From NCBI GenBank assembly GCA_010671905.1, contig JAAHII010000001.1, positions 620,001-684,000 of the forward strand: a DNA stretch of 64,000 bases. The letters are read 5' to 3'. A program made the translations under genes and the position numbers. A model generated the notes under the pieces. That model was not told where the DNA came from. It searched no databases and was given only the letters and a program-made list of their open reading frames with translations. Shown piece after piece: positions 8,688-19,438 of the stretch; the first letter of the stretch is position 1, and each line of letters starts with the position of its first letter. This DNA is from Leptolyngbya sp. SIOISBB (GTDB lineage Bacteria > Cyanobacteriota > Cyanobacteriia > Phormidesmidales > Phormidesmidaceae).

Positions 8688-10527
8688 TTAAGCCGGATAA
8701 ATCCGCAGTCGCCGATTCGGTTCGTCACCAAAGCTGCAGGACTTCAGGCGATAGTGTTCCGCCAATTCGTGCTGCATTTTGCGAATGCGAGCCGATCGCG
8801 GCAGCAATTCAACGGGTTGTCCTTTGGGAATCACAATTTGCTCTACCGCGAGTCGCGCTTCCTCCAGGGCCTCTAACTCGTCGGCGTCTTCGTTGGGCGA
8901 AAACAAGCTCAGGTTCGGCATGGTTCGAACACTGCTGTCGTCAAGATCCAACATGCGCTGCAGGGTGCGGACAATTTGCGGCATGCTGTTGGATTTCACC
9001 GTGTGAATAGGCAAATCACGAACTTGAGCAATATGCCGCAGTTTGGAATGATGTTTAACGTGCGATCGCAACGCCAGTACCGCATCGGCACTATCGAGGT
9101 CTTTGGTCAACACCACCGGCAACCGGAGGGTTGAAATGACCTGATCAAGGTGATGTTTACTAATGCCATAGGCATAGACTCGCAAAATATCTTCGCCATT
9201 CGGACCGACGGTGGGTTCTGGAGCCAGCGCCAGGGGAGTCTTCGGTGGCGGCCGCGACCATCTCATCCTCATTGAGAGCTCGATCTAGCATCGCTTCAAA
9301 AGTTTGCTGCTCAGCCGTTACCGGTAATCGCTCAACGATGCCACTACCTTTGGGCGGCACCATCCGACCTGAGGACCGCCAGCCTTTCCCTTTGGTAGTT
9401 GATAGGCTGGGCGATCGCCCCTTCAGCGGGGTCGCTGTGATTTTCGGGGCTTCGGTCGTGGTGATGACCTCACCGGCTTCATTCACCGCGCGGATCTGCG
9501 TCGCCAGTGGGCGTCCCCGCAGCAGCGAATCAACGGTCGCGGCGACATCTTCGTGAATCACCCAACGCTGCCGTTCCAGCATTTCGACCGCGATGTCAAA
9601 GGTCGGCGGCGCTTTACGCTCCAGCACGCTCTTTTGACTCCCCCGGCGACGCGCCTCATCATCGCCCAAAGTCACCGATTGAATGCCCCCCACCAGATCA
9701 GACAACGTGGGGTTCTTCATCAGGTTTTCGAGTTGGTTGCCGTGGGCGGTGCCGACGAGTTGGACGCCCCGCTCAGCAATGGTGCGCGCAGCGGTGGCTT
9801 CCAACTCGGTACCGATTTCGTCAATCACGATGACTTCAGGCGTGTGGTTTTCGACCGCTTCAATCATCACCTGGTGTTGCAATTCCGGTTTTGCCACCTG
9901 CATGCGCCGCGCCCGGCCAATGGCGGGGTGAGGAATGTCGCCATCGCCAGCGATTTCGTTAGAGGTGTCGATAATTACGACTCGGCGGCCCAAGTCATCG
10001 GCCAAGACGCGGGCAATTTCTCGCAGTGCCGTGGTTTTACCTACCCCCGGACGCCCTAGCATCAAGATAGATTGCCGCCGCTCCACCAGATCTTGAATCA
10101 GACCAATGGTGCCAAATACCGCGCGGCCCACCCGACAAGTCAATCCAATCACTTCCCCAGAGCGATTGCGGATCGCACTGATGCGGTGCAGGGTCTTTTC
10201 GATGCCCGCCCGGTTATCACCGCCAAAGTAACCCACGCGATCGATGCAGTATTGCAAATCTTCCTTGGTCACTACCTGCTCAGACAGGTACTCCGCTTTA
10301 GACAAAAATCTGGCCTCGGGGCGGCGGCCCAAATCCAAAATGACTTCGATGAGTTGATCGGCCTGTTGGTGATGCTGAATTTGGGCAGCTGTATCGGGCG
10401 GCAAAACTGCCATCAGGGCTTCGAGGTCGTCGTACACGGCAGACTGGGTAGTAGATGTGCGCCCGGCAGAGGTAGCAGAAGACACGGGGGCAGACTCAGC
10501 GGACTGGGCGTCGTTGTGAAAGACCAT
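8688..10527 (-). pseudogene. AAA+ ATPase/R3H nucleic-acid-binding protein (Ycf45-like), frameshifted
   Basis: Two overlapping frames make one protein of about 600 residues. The first (10527 to about 9240) has an AAA+ domain resembling SpoIIIAA/Ycf45, with Walker [10 protein letters not shown] and Walker B V-I-V-I-D-E. The second (about 9240 to 8688) continues with the conserved region around I-L-R-V-Y-A-Y-G and a C-terminal R3H domain (R-K-M-Q-H-E-L). They differ by +1, joined near a CCCC run at 9230-9240. The family is widely conserved in cyanobacteria and plastids, so a one-base sequencing error is as likely as a true mutation. Function: presumed binding of single-stranded nucleic acid. Confidence 0.85.
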
Positions 10528-10577
10528 AACCTAACTAGAACTCGACTCAATTAGGGGTGAATACAAAGGAGGGACCG

Positions 10578-11789
10578 CTAAGACTGTTGGGGCATCAGGG
10601 CGATCGCCCCTAACGCTAGCGAGCCATCCTCTGGCTGTACGGGGACTCCTTGAATGGGAGCGACTAGGCTCTGGGCCAGTTGCACAGCTTGGCGTAATGG
10701 CAAAAGCGACCTTGACAGGGATTCTGAGTCATAACACGACAGCCTCTCATCGATAGGAACGGCAGATGCAAATACTGGCTCAGTGGTCCACTCAGCCAAT
10801 ACGGGACTTAACAAACGACGGGCAAAACTACCAAAAGCTACGCCTCCCAACCGGGGCTTGCTTGGGTTGACCGACAACAACCCTGGGGAATTAATTGAAT
10901 TCACTGCCTCAGAGGCCAAATCCGCTAATTTTTCAGCGGTATGGGCGTTAGTTCCCCCGGCCAGTTGCACATAACCGGGGGGACCTGATTGCAACATCTG
11001 ACGGGCATAGCGCAGGGTCGCGTGGGTCGTGCCTCGACCAATGTCTCCACTCATGGGACGGCCATCGGTCTGCCAGATCAGCGGCACCTGGAGGGGTTGT
11101 ATGCCTTGATAAAGCTGCCAGAGATAATCGACGGCCCCAGTTTGCGCTGGGCAGCTGATGGACACGACTGACAGGGAGGGTAAGTAAGGCTGCAACACGG
11201 CCCATAACGCCATGAATGGGTCATAACGGCCAACCTGAGTGTGAATTTCGATCGCATCAACTTGCGTCAGCAGCGAGGGGGCGATCGCTGCCGGCGAAGT
11301 CGCGCGGGTGACGGTTTCAATGTGCTGTATCGGGCACACCGGTAAACACCGCCCGCAACCGTAGCAGCGCTCTTCGATGACTCCGGTCGTGGCGGGGGTG
11401 AACGCAATCGCAGCAGCGGGGCAGATGGCTTCGCAGGGACGCGCACAATCGCGAGGACACCGGTCTGGATCAAACTGGGCTTTACGAAAATGAGGATCGT
11501 CGCCGTCGCTAAAACTCACCATGAGCAACGGGAGTTCTGCAGGAATTTTGCCCGGCACCAAATCGATCAATTCGGAATTTTGTGGGAGTCGCGAGAGGAT
11601 GCGAAACGACTCTTTCACCGCATTAACGACAGCAGGATCAGCAGCGACATCAATACAATCAGCACCGGCAAGAGTATAGGCGAGTGCCAAATTACGAATT
11701 GAGGGGAGGTGTTGATAGCTGGCTCCTCCAATCAGCTTGAACCAGCGACCTGCCTGCAAAGAGATTAGGGAACGGTGGGTCTTTTTCAC
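10578..11789 (-). CDS. ldpA: iron-sulfur protein LdpA, circadian light/redox input
   Basis: 403 residues. In Synechococcus, LdpA senses cellular redox state and feeds light information to the KaiABC clock. Two ferredoxin-like cysteine clusters are visible around residues 107-145 (C-P-R-D-C-A-R-P-C-E-A-I-C-P and C-Y-G-C-G-R-C-L-P-V-C-P), fit for two 4Fe-4S clusters, followed by the family's C-terminal half. The start ATG is at 11787-11789. It lies 50 bp downstream of the AAA+/R3H gene on the same strand and may be co-transcribed with it. Confidence 0.88.
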   Translation of the reverse strand: MKKTHRSLISLQAGRWFKLIGGASYQHLPSIRNLALAYTLAGADCIDVAADPAVVNAVKESFRILSRLPQNSELIDLVPGKIPAELPLLMVSFSDGDDPHFRKAQFDPDRCPRDCARPCEAICPAAAIAFTPATTGVIEERCYGCGRCLPVCPIQHIETVTRATSPAAIAPSLLTQVDAIEIHTQVGRYDPFMALWAVLQPYLPSLSVVSISCPAQTGAVDYLWQLYQGIQPLQVPLIWQTDGRPMSGDIGRGTTHATLRYARQMLQSGPPGYVQLAGGTNAHTAEKLADLASEAVNSINSPGLLSVNPSKPRLGGVAFGSFARRLLSPVLAEWTTEPVFASAVPIDERLSCYDSESLSRSLLPLRQAVQLAQSLVAPIQGVPVQPEDGSLALGAIALMPQQS

Positions 11790-12024
11790 CCTTTCATGCT
11801 AAATGGTTCTGGCCAAAATTGCGAGATTCCGGAAAACTTGGCAGCCTTTTTCGGCAATAATCTGACTCTTAGTCCTTAAAATCACCCAACTCAGAATGAG
11901 TCTACCGAGATTGTCAACCTGCTTGAAAACCAATTTTAGATTTCTTAATCCTAGAATTAAGGCTATCTGGCCCATTTGACCGGCTTCTCGTTTCTAGTAA
12001 CACTCGCTGGGCTAGTCCAAGTGA

Positions 12025-12831
12025 CTATCTTTCCAAGGTCGAGCCCTTGTAACGCAAGTATTCTGCCAGGGCGGCAATCATGCCCGAGGCCAAAATGAGC
12101 AACACGCTGAGGGCATTCATATCTGGCTTGACGCCGTTACGAATGCGGCTAAAAATTTCCAACGGTAAGGGATTCGCGCCGCCCCCTGCAGTGAAGCTAG
12201 AAATCAACAAATCATCCACACTGAGGACAAACGCCAGGAGGCAACCCGCGACGATCGCGGGCATCAATTGCGGGAGCAGAACCTTGATCAGCGCTTGCGT
12301 GGGGGTCGCCCCGAGATCTAGCGCCGCCTCTTCTAAATTAGGGTCCAGACTACCCAAACGACTGGAAACCACCACCGCAATATAGGCCAGGCAAAACACC
12401 ATATGCGCGGCCACGATCGTCCAAATGCTGAGCGGAATCGCCATGGACGCCAGGAAGACCAGCGTCGCGACGGCGATAGAAATATCGGGGATAATCAGCG
12501 GCAGGTAAGAGACGCCCCGATACACGCCCTTGCCAGGGAAGTAGTACTTGCACAGCCCAATCGCCATTAACGTGCCTAACACTGAGGAAATCGCGACGGC
12601 GACAATCGCCACAAACAACGTATCTTGCAGGGCTCGAAAAATCCGCGCATCTTGAAAGAGGCTTTCGTACCAGCGTAGGCTAAACCCTTGCCAGACCGAA
12701 GTATAGCGGCGAGAGTCGTTGAAGCTGTAAATGCCCAGGACGACAATGGGGCCATACATAAACCCAAATAAGGCGATCGTCAGCCACCCTTGCCAGGTTT
12801 GAGGCAGACCGAGCCGGCGTAGAAATGACAT
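12025..12831 (-). CDS. potC: spermidine/putrescine ABC transporter permease PotC
   Basis: 268 residues, about six membrane helices, with the inner-membrane permease EAA motif (E-E-A-A-x-D-L-G-A, about residue 160). It forms the second half of the polyamine channel with PotB. Last gene of the potA-potD-potB-potC operon; its ATG lies 13 bp after the potB stop. Confidence 0.9.
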   Translation of the reverse strand: MSFLRRLGLPQTWQGWLTIALFGFMYGPIVVLGIYSFNDSRRYTSVWQGFSLRWYESLFQDARIFRALQDTLFVAIVAVAISSVLGTLMAIGLCKYYFPGKGVYRGVSYLPLIIPDISIAVATLVFLASMAIPLSIWTIVAAHMVFCLAYIAVVVSSRLGSLDPNLEEAALDLGATPTQALIKVLLPQLMPAIVAGCLLAFVLSVDDLLISSFTAGGGANPLPLEIFSRIRNGVKPDMNALSVLLILASGMIAALAEYLRYKGSTLER

Positions 12832-12844
12832 GACACCCTCTCCG

Positions 12845-13795
12845 CTACGCTTCTTTAACCGAGTCGCGATCGCCGTATTTCAGCAGCAGGGCGATCGCTA
12901 AACTCACTGCCATAATCAGCACCATACTCAAGGCTGAGCCGAGCCCCCAATTGCGGGTGATGCCCAAAAACTGATTGTAAATCAGTCGCGAAATCGTCAT
13001 GCTTGAAGCCCCGCCCAGCAGCGTCGGCACCACAAAGTCACCCATGCTGGTAATAAACACTAGCAGGCAGCCAGCGGCAATGCCGGGCAAGGTTTGGGGT
13101 ACGGTGACTTTCCAGAAGGTCTGTCGGGGGTTAGCGCCCAAATCCGCCGCTGCTTCTAAAAGTGAAATGTCGAGCTTTTCGAGAGAGGCGTACAAAATTA
13201 GCACCATGTAGGGCAAAAAGTTATACGTCAACCCAATGAATACAGCGGTGGTGGCGTATAACCAACTCTGGGTCGGCAACTGCACTCCCGGAATTAAGCT
13301 GCTCAGCCAACCCAGAAAACTATTCAGCAAGCCCGTGGGCCGCAAAATGCTGATCCAAGCGTAGGCCCGCAACAATGACGAGGTCCACAAAGGCAAAATA
13401 AAGGCCACGACCAAAAAGTTTCGCCAGCGCCGTGGTGCCATGATGGCGAGCCAGTAGGCGACGGGAAACCCCAATACCAAACAGGCAAAGGTTGAAATGC
13501 CGGCATAATACAGCGATCGCCAAATGACCTGCAGATAAACTGGATCAAAGTTGGCATCAAAGGGATTGAAAACCTGAAAATAGTTACCCAAGCCGTAGGC
13601 CCCGCCCACATCCTCAGGTCGTAACCCAGGTACCAGACTGATATCCAGAATCAGTAAAGTGGGCAGCACCAAAAAGAGCACGAGCCAAATTCCGGGAGGT
13701 CCCAATAAGGCTAGCGGCCCGGCTAGTTGCCGCAGGCGATGGCCGAGCCGGGAATTCCATCCTTTAAGTCGACGCTTACTCAGAGAGGCACTCAT
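12845..13795 (-). CDS. potB: spermidine/putrescine ABC transporter permease PotB
   Basis: 316 residues with six to seven membrane segments after a basic cytoplasmic N-terminus, and the EAA loop L-E-A-A-A-D-L-G-A near residue 215, where the PotA ATPase docks. It starts 12 bp after the potD stop, consistent with one transcript. The family assignment is firm; substrate specificity (spermidine, putrescine or a related compound) is inferred from the company of PotA and PotD. Confidence 0.9.
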   Translation of the reverse strand: MSASLSKRRLKGWNSRLGHRLRQLAGPLALLGPPGIWLVLFLVLPTLLILDISLVPGLRPEDVGGAYGLGNYFQVFNPFDANFDPVYLQVIWRSLYYAGISTFACLVLGFPVAYWLAIMAPRRWRNFLVVAFILPLWTSSLLRAYAWISILRPTGLLNSFLGWLSSLIPGVQLPTQSWLYATTAVFIGLTYNFLPYMVLILYASLEKLDISLLEAAADLGANPRQTFWKVTVPQTLPGIAAGCLLVFITSMGDFVVPTLLGGASSMTISRLIYNQFLGITRNWGLGSALSMVLIMAVSLAIALLLKYGDRDSVKEA

Positions 13796-13807
13796 GACCC
13801 ATGACTC

Positions 13808-14998
13808 CTATGCGCTCGTAGCGCGAGTCCAAAACTCGTCGAAAGTGGCGGACACTTCTTCGTCTAGAGGGGCGATACCTTCGCATTTGGCCAGGAGTTC
13901 TTCCGACGGGAAGAGTTTTTCATCACTCTTAAGCTCGTCGGGAAGGTTGTCGTAGGCAACACTATTAGGCGTCGCGTTAAACAGCGTTTCTGTATTGAGT
14001 TGAGCAATCTCCGGATCAAGGTTGAAGTTGATCCATTCGTAAGCAGCATCGACATTTGGTGCCGTTGTCGGAATCACCAAAGTATCTGTCCACACAGAGG
14101 AGCCACTTTCGGGAATGACATAGTTCAGGCTGTCATCTTCAGCAATGCTAGAGAGCGCATCCACCGAATAGGCCATCACCACTGCCAAGTCACCGCTCAA
14201 CAAGCCGTCCTCAAAGCCAAAAGACATAAATGAGGCTAAGTCTGGCTTCAGCTCAATCAGCTTTTCATAAGCTTCTTCGATTTCCGCTGGATCGGTGGAG
14301 TTGTAGGAATAGCCCAGTGACTTGAGCACCATGCCCATGGTCTCCCGGACGTCATCTAGCAGAGTCATACGCTTCGATAACGTAGAACTATTTTCCCAGA
14401 GATAATCCCAGTCTCTCGGCGGTTCAGTCAGAATACCGGTGTTGTACAGCAAGCCAGTGGTACCCCAGGCAAACGGCACACTAAAGCTATTACCGGTGTC
14501 ATAAACCGGGTCCTGCCACTTTTCGAAAATATTTTCGAGCCCCGTGATGCGGTCTTTGTCGAGCTTGGTGAGCATGTTGAGCCCAATCATTTCCTGCACC
14601 ATGTAGTCCGATGGATAAATGATGCTGTAGGCATCCCCCCCACCGGCCTGCATCTTGGCCAGCATCGTTTCATTCGAGTCATAAATGTCGACGATGACCT
14701 CAATGCCGGTCTTTTCCGTAAAGGCATTGACCATTTCATCGTTGGTGTAGTCAGCCCAGGTGTAAACGTGCAGAACGCCGCTGTCGCTGCCGTTAGTGCC
14801 TCCGTCTTCAGGAGTCGCCGCTGCTGAATCTTCCTCAGTGGCAGCGGGGTCAGCAATATTTTGACGACAGTTGGATAAGGTAATGCCCGCGATCGCTGCC
14901 GCTGACCCTTGCAAAAACCGTCGACGAGTAGCGCCTAATCGCCGCGATGATCGGGGCAAGTAAAGAGAGCGCTGGCGGGGCATGGCAGAGTTCCTCAC
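13808..14998 (-). CDS. potD: polyamine-binding lipoprotein PotD with twin-arginine signal
   Basis: 396 residues; captures the polyamine outside the inner membrane and hands it to PotBC. The N-terminus has a twin-arginine motif R25-R-R-F-L-Q-G and a hydrophobic stretch ending in a lipobox T-L-S-N-C44. It should therefore be exported folded by Tat and lipid-anchored. The mature part is a typical PotD/PotF periplasmic fold starting around L-H-V-Y-T-W-A-D-Y. Export ties it to tatA at 22.7 kb. Alternative start at residue 6. Confidence 0.9.
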   Translation of the reverse strand: MRNSAMPRQRSLYLPRSSRRLGATRRRFLQGSAAAIAGITLSNCRQNIADPAATEEDSAAATPEDGGTNGSDSGVLHVYTWADYTNDEMVNAFTEKTGIEVIVDIYDSNETMLAKMQAGGGDAYSIIYPSDYMVQEMIGLNMLTKLDKDRITGLENIFEKWQDPVYDTGNSFSVPFAWGTTGLLYNTGILTEPPRDWDYLWENSSTLSKRMTLLDDVRETMGMVLKSLGYSYNSTDPAEIEEAYEKLIELKPDLASFMSFGFEDGLLSGDLAVVMAYSVDALSSIAEDDSLNYVIPESGSSVWTDTLVIPTTAPNVDAAYEWINFNLDPEIAQLNTETLFNATPNSVAYDNLPDELKSDEKLFPSEELLAKCEGIAPLDEEVSATFDEFWTRATSA

Positions 14999-15101
14999 TA
15001 AGTAAATTAAATGGTTGGGAGACTATGACTTAAAAGGGTATTCAACATTGACCACCGACTCTGTTTAACGGATGACAATTCGCCGCTTTTCGTCGGCGCT
15101 G

Positions 15102-16226
15102 TCAAGCCGCTAAGGCCAAGCAATCGGCAGGCATCCAGGAAACATAAACCGGGGTTTCTAGGGCCAGCGATTGCCCCGTCCGATTTGGCTGCATCACGGT
15201 CAGGCATTCTCCTGACTGCAGCTGCACTACACAATGTAGATGCGTCCCCAAATACATGACATGTTTGACGTAGCCAGAATAGCAGTTTCCTTCATTCTGC
15301 GGGAGATCTTGGCTCAGGTGGATTTTTTCGGGACGGATACTCACCACCGCTGCCGTTAAGTCGGCGGGCATTCCAGCTGTCCGTTTGACCGTGATTAGGG
15401 TGCCTTCTAAGGTTTGCAGGCGCACCCACTCAGCATCGGCAACCTCGACTTCGCCCCGCAATAGATTCGTATCGCCAATAAAGTCGGCCACAAACGGCGT
15501 TTTGGGATGATCGTAAATCTCGCTGGGGGTGCCAATTTGTTCAATGTCGCCGTCTTTCATCACGGCGATGCGATCGGAAAGCGACAACGCTTCCTCTTGG
15601 TCGTGAGTCACCATAACAAAGGTGATGCCTAACTGCTGATGCAGATTGCTCAACTCCACCTGCATCTCTTTACGAAGTTTGAGGTCTAAGGCCCCTAAAG
15701 GTTCATCCAACAACATCACGGCAGGGCGATTAACGAGGGCACGGGCTAAGGCGACGCGCTGCTTTTGCCCCCCCGATAATTGGGCCGGATATCGATTGCC
15801 AAAGGCTTCCATTTTGACTAACCGCAGGGCATCGGCGACCCGTTGTTGTACCTGCGATCGCTCCATATGTTTAATCCGCAGGCCAAAGGCAATGTTGTCC
15901 TTGACCGTCATGTGGTTAAACAAGGCGTAACTTTGGAACACCGTATTAACTGAGCGGCGATGGGCCGGAGTCCGGCTCATGTCTTGCCCTTGAATGACTA
16001 CGGTGCCGCTGGTCGGCTGCTCAAACCCCGCAATGAGCCGCAGGGTCGTCGTTTTACCACAGCCCGATGGCCCCAAAATACTGAAAAACTCTCCTTCCCG
16101 AATGGTGAGATCAATCGCTTTAACAGCAGCTTCTCCACCAAAATATTTAGATACTTGGCAAAGCTCGACATCCGCCACTCGCTGGTCTTGCGATCGAGAA
16201 AGCGCGGGAGAAACTGTCTGTGACAT
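15102..16226 (-). CDS. potA: spermidine/putrescine ABC transporter ATPase PotA
   Basis: 374 residues. Walker [10 protein letters not shown], signature L-S-G-G-Q-K-Q-R and Walker B V-M-L-L-D-E-P are followed by a C-terminal TOBE regulatory domain. First gene of the pot operon, separated from potD by 103 bp. Energises polyamine import. Confidence 0.92.
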   Translation of the reverse strand: MSQTVSPALSRSQDQRVADVELCQVSKYFGGEAAVKAIDLTIREGEFFSILGPSGCGKTTTLRLIAGFEQPTSGTVVIQGQDMSRTPAHRRSVNTVFQSYALFNHMTVKDNIAFGLRIKHMERSQVQQRVADALRLVKMEAFGNRYPAQLSGGQKQRVALARALVNRPAVMLLDEPLGALDLKLRKEMQVELSNLHQQLGITFVMVTHDQEEALSLSDRIAVMKDGDIEQIGTPSEIYDHPKTPFVADFIGDTNLLRGEVEVADAEWVRLQTLEGTLITVKRTAGMPADLTAAVVSIRPEKIHLSQDLPQNEGNCYSGYVKHVMYLGTHLHCVVQLQSGECLTVMQPNRTGQSLALETPVYVSWMPADCLALAA

Positions 16227-16568
16227 GAAGGTAGTCCCCTGAACAGCAGCAGAATTGCCTGAGGCGGCTCTGAATCCAGAATGCCCGATGAATTCTTAGA
16301 CAGCATCATGACATGCTGTTTCAAATTGTTATCAGGCAATCGGACGTTTTTTCACGATTTAGCATCTTGGAATGACAAAAAGTAACTTCTGTAACTGATT
16401 GGTCGATTCAGACTGGTGGCTTTTCACCGTCGATGGGTCGATTGCAGGGGCATGTTACCGCAAACTGGCGACGGTCTAAGGCCTGTATGCTGAACCTTGT
16501 CGCAAGCGGTGAGGGCCACAAATAATTCGCCACTTACTAGAGAATTATTGAATGTCTACAGCAGCATG

Positions 16569-16704
16569 AGGGCGCGTCATCAATTAATCCCAGAAGCCTT
16601 TGGGGTAAAGCATTTCCGCGCCCGCATTCACGCCATAGGCTAGGGGCTGTCGTTCCTCGTTTCTTTGCTGAAAGGGTTTGGCCGCTAAATGATGACAGTC
16701 CCTA
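16569..16704 (-). mobile_element. MITE family 2, complete copy (reverse orientation)
   Basis: About 136 bp homologous to 42258-42387 when reverse-complemented, and in its right half to 51349-51425. Termini are imperfect inverted repeats with the core TGTCATCA or CGTCATCA next to GGGC. An internal inverted arm GGGGCTGTCG/GACAGTCCC is also visible. It lies in the 740 bp divergent gap between potA and mrdA; the rest of that gap shows no gene. Confidence 0.7.
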
Positions 16705-16970
16705 GACTTGCACATATCGTTTTTATCTGAATCAGTGACAGATACGTTGGATAACTAAGGACACTCAATAAAAATGAGCACCTAACCCCTAGACTTTCAA
16801 CCTGGAAAAGTTGGGAGCAGGCTGGGAAGGGTCGGCCCATGGCGATTAGGATAGGTACCCTAAACAGTCGGAGCACTGGCCAGGTACGGCTCCTCAAAAT
16901 CATCGATCGCCCGTTATCCTAGTTGAGGCGATAATATGGCAAGTCATGCCCTCAATGGCTAGAGCTGACA

Positions 16971-18758
16971 ATGACGTTAGAGTTTCCTTCCCGGTTTCAA
17001 TTACGGCTTAGCAAAGAAAAAGATCGCACCGTTGGGAAGCACTTTCAAGCGGTCGTCGCCATGTTGGCGGTCACGGGCGTCTTATTTGGCGCTGTGGGCA
17101 CTCGACTGGCGCAACTACAGCTGATTGAAGGGCCACTCAACCGTCAGCGGGCTGAAACTAATCGTATTCGGCTGGTGCCCAAGCGTCCGGCGCGCGGGGC
17201 GCTGCTCGATCGCAACGGCAAAATCCTTGCGAGTAGCCGCCTTTCCCATGCCATCTCCATCTGGCCCATTGCTCTGCCCAAGTCCGAGTGGCCTACCGTC
17301 ATCGCTCGCCTTTCCGACATTTTGAAGGTGCCGCCCGAAAGCATTCAGCAACGCTTAGAGCAGGCGGGTTATGAATCGATTGAGGCGATCACGGTAGCAC
17401 GGGGGATTAGCCCGGCACAGGCCACCGCGATCGCGGAATTTGGCGATGAATTGCCCGGTGTCCGTCTCGAAGCGGAAGCCGTCCGCAACTATCCCAACGG
17501 TGATTTGGCCGCCCACGTTTTAGGCTATACCGGCGAGATCACTCAAGAAGAACTGGAAAATCCTCAATATGCGGACTATCGCATGGGCGATATTATCGGC
17601 CAAATGGGCGCTGAGGCCGCTTTTGAGTCGATGTTGCAGGGCGAGTGGGGGGGGCAGCAGGTTGAAGTCGATAGTTCAGGCCGAGTGCTCAGCGTTTTGG
17701 GCAATAAACCAGCGGTCTCCGGCAATGATGTCCAACTGACAATTGATATTGAGGTCCAAAAACTCTCAGAGCAGGCCCTGGGCAATACCAAAGGGGCGAT
17801 CGTCGCCATGGATCCGAACTCTGGGGAGATTTTAGCGATGGTAAGTCGCCCCACATTTGATCCCAATATTTTTACGACCAACATCACTGATGCCCAGTGG
17901 GCCCAACTGCAAGGCTCCCAATATCCCTTTGTCAATCGGGCCTTACAAGGCTTTGCCCCCGCCAGTACCTTCAAAATTGTGACCACCGCCGCTGGCATCG
18001 AGTCCGGTGCGTACTCGCACAGTGCGGTCTTACCAACCTTTCCGTTTTTACGAGTGGGGGGCATTCAGTTTTGGGACTGGAATAATGCCGGTTTTGGCCC
18101 TTTGGGATTTCGCGGGGCCATGGCCATGAGCAGCGACACTTTTTTCTATCAGGTGGGGCGCAAGATTGGCGGCGAAACCCTCATCCAGTGGACCCGACGG
18201 TTTGGCTTTGGCAGCAAAACCGGTATCGAGTTGGGGGCAGAAGAAAGTGCTGGCCTTGTCCCTGACGATGCTTGGAAGCGCGAAGTCATTGGCTACGAGT
18301 GGTTTGTGGGTGACACCATCAACATGTCCATTGGCCAGGGCTTCTTACAAACGTCCCCATTGCAGGTGACGGTGATGTTTGCGGTGCCGGCTAATGGTGG
18401 CTACATGGTGACTCCCCATCTCTTGAAAGATAGCCGCACGCCGGACGATTGGCGCGAACCCATGGGGCTGCAGCCAGCAACGGTAGAAATTTTGCAAGAC
18501 GGCCTGCGACAAGTGATTTCGAGCGGCACGGCGCGATCGCTGAATCTGCCGAACCTGCCCCCGATCGCCGGTAAAACAGGCACTGCTGAAGCTCCTCCTT
18601 TCGAAAACCACGCCTGGTTTGGGGCCTATGCACCGGCGGAGAATCCAGAAATTTTAGTCGTCGCCTTTGCTGAACATTCCGGTGGCGGCGGTGGTTCGGT
18701 AGCGGCACCCATGGTCAAACAAGTCCTCGAAGGGTACTACAAAGATTGGCAGAAGTAG
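16971..18758 (+). CDS. mrdA: penicillin-binding protein 2 (peptidoglycan transpeptidase)
   Basis: 595 residues, anchored by one N-terminal membrane helix (about 27-48). It crosslinks peptidoglycan during cell elongation. A PBP dimerisation domain is followed by the transpeptidase domain with S332-T-F-K335 (active serine), the PBP2-type S-S-D-T-F-F and K-T-G-T-A-E. Length and motifs are those of the PBP2/MrdA class. The typical mreBCD-rodA neighbours are not in the window. Confidence 0.93.
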   Translation: MTLEFPSRFQLRLSKEKDRTVGKHFQAVVAMLAVTGVLFGAVGTRLAQLQLIEGPLNRQRAETNRIRLVPKRPARGALLDRNGKILASSRLSHAISIWPIALPKSEWPTVIARLSDILKVPPESIQQRLEQAGYESIEAITVARGISPAQATAIAEFGDELPGVRLEAEAVRNYPNGDLAAHVLGYTGEITQEELENPQYADYRMGDIIGQMGAEAAFESMLQGEWGGQQVEVDSSGRVLSVLGNKPAVSGNDVQLTIDIEVQKLSEQALGNTKGAIVAMDPNSGEILAMVSRPTFDPNIFTTNITDAQWAQLQGSQYPFVNRALQGFAPASTFKIVTTAAGIESGAYSHSAVLPTFPFLRVGGIQFWDWNNAGFGPLGFRGAMAMSSDTFFYQVGRKIGGETLIQWTRRFGFGSKTGIELGAEESAGLVPDDAWKREVIGYEWFVGDTINMSIGQGFLQTSPLQVTVMFAVPANGGYMVTPHLLKDSRTPDDWREPMGLQPATVEILQDGLRQVISSGTARSLNLPNLPPIAGKTGTAEAPPFENHAWFGAYAPAENPEILVVAFAEHSGGGGGSVAAPMVKQVLEGYYKDWQK

Positions 18759-18856
18759 GTTTTTCAAGAGGCCAGAGTCTGCCGTTTTAGCTAGGCGTCT
18801 CAGCTGAACGGTCAACTAAGATGAATCCACCCCCGTCGTCAAGCTAAGCCTCCTGC

Positions 18857-19411
18857 TCAAACCTTGAGATAGTGCATCCACTGGCTAATTTGCCCAGGGG
18901 CCAATCGCAGCCGGTGTTGGACATCACTCCAACTAGTGAAGGCTGAGCGCTGGCGTTCGTTCAGAATCCGTTCGGCGATCGTCGCTGACATCTCTGGCAG
19001 GGCCATCAGCTGAGCCACCGTGGCTTGATTAAGCGATGGCGGTAGCGCCGTGAGTGGACTGGCCTCATCGTAATAACAAAACTGCAAAATGGGCGCTAGG
19101 GATGTTAGTTGGTGTGACGCTAGCCCCAGTGCGGCGGCCACGTCATCGAGCGCATAGAATACCACGCCACTTTGGCTCAGGTTGACCAACGTCCGAGCCT
19201 GATGAATAGACAGTCCCGGTAGCCGCAGCCAATCATCCACCGTCGCTTGATTGGCATCGATGCGAACCCCAAGGTCAGCGGCTACGGCAACTTCTAACAC
19301 GTTGGACAGACGCATCATCGGATCGCGACGTAACTTGCCACTCAGAGGGTGAAATTGATGCAACCAAGTCTGCAGCTGTTGACGGGGTGATCGGGATGAA
19401 AACTGAGTCAT
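18857..19411 (-). CDS. helix-hairpin-helix protein, ComEA-like
   Basis: 184 residues. Two helix-hairpin-helix-like blocks are visible: residues about 58-75 (L-R-L-P-G-L-S-I-H-Q-A) and about 135-155 (M-A-L-P-E-M-S-A-T-I-A-E-R-I-L). These usually bind DNA without sequence specificity. No signal peptide or membrane anchor, unlike true ComEA. It sits 27 bp downstream of the TM2/SHOCT gene, probably in one transcript. Exact role unknown. Confidence 0.7.
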   Translation of the reverse strand: MTQFSSRSPRQQLQTWLHQFHPLSGKLRRDPMMRLSNVLEVAVAADLGVRIDANQATVDDWLRLPGLSIHQARTLVNLSQSGVVFYALDDVAAALGLASHQLTSLAPILQFCYYDEASPLTALPPSLNQATVAQLMALPEMSATIAERILNERQRSAFTSWSDVQHRLRLAPGQISQWMHYLKV

Positions 19412-19438
19412 TGATCGGCATCACAGAGCAGAGACTGG

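Noticed and set aside
10072..10554. Plus-strand frame inside the AAA+/R3H gene
   Set aside because: Antisense shadow of a conserved gene.
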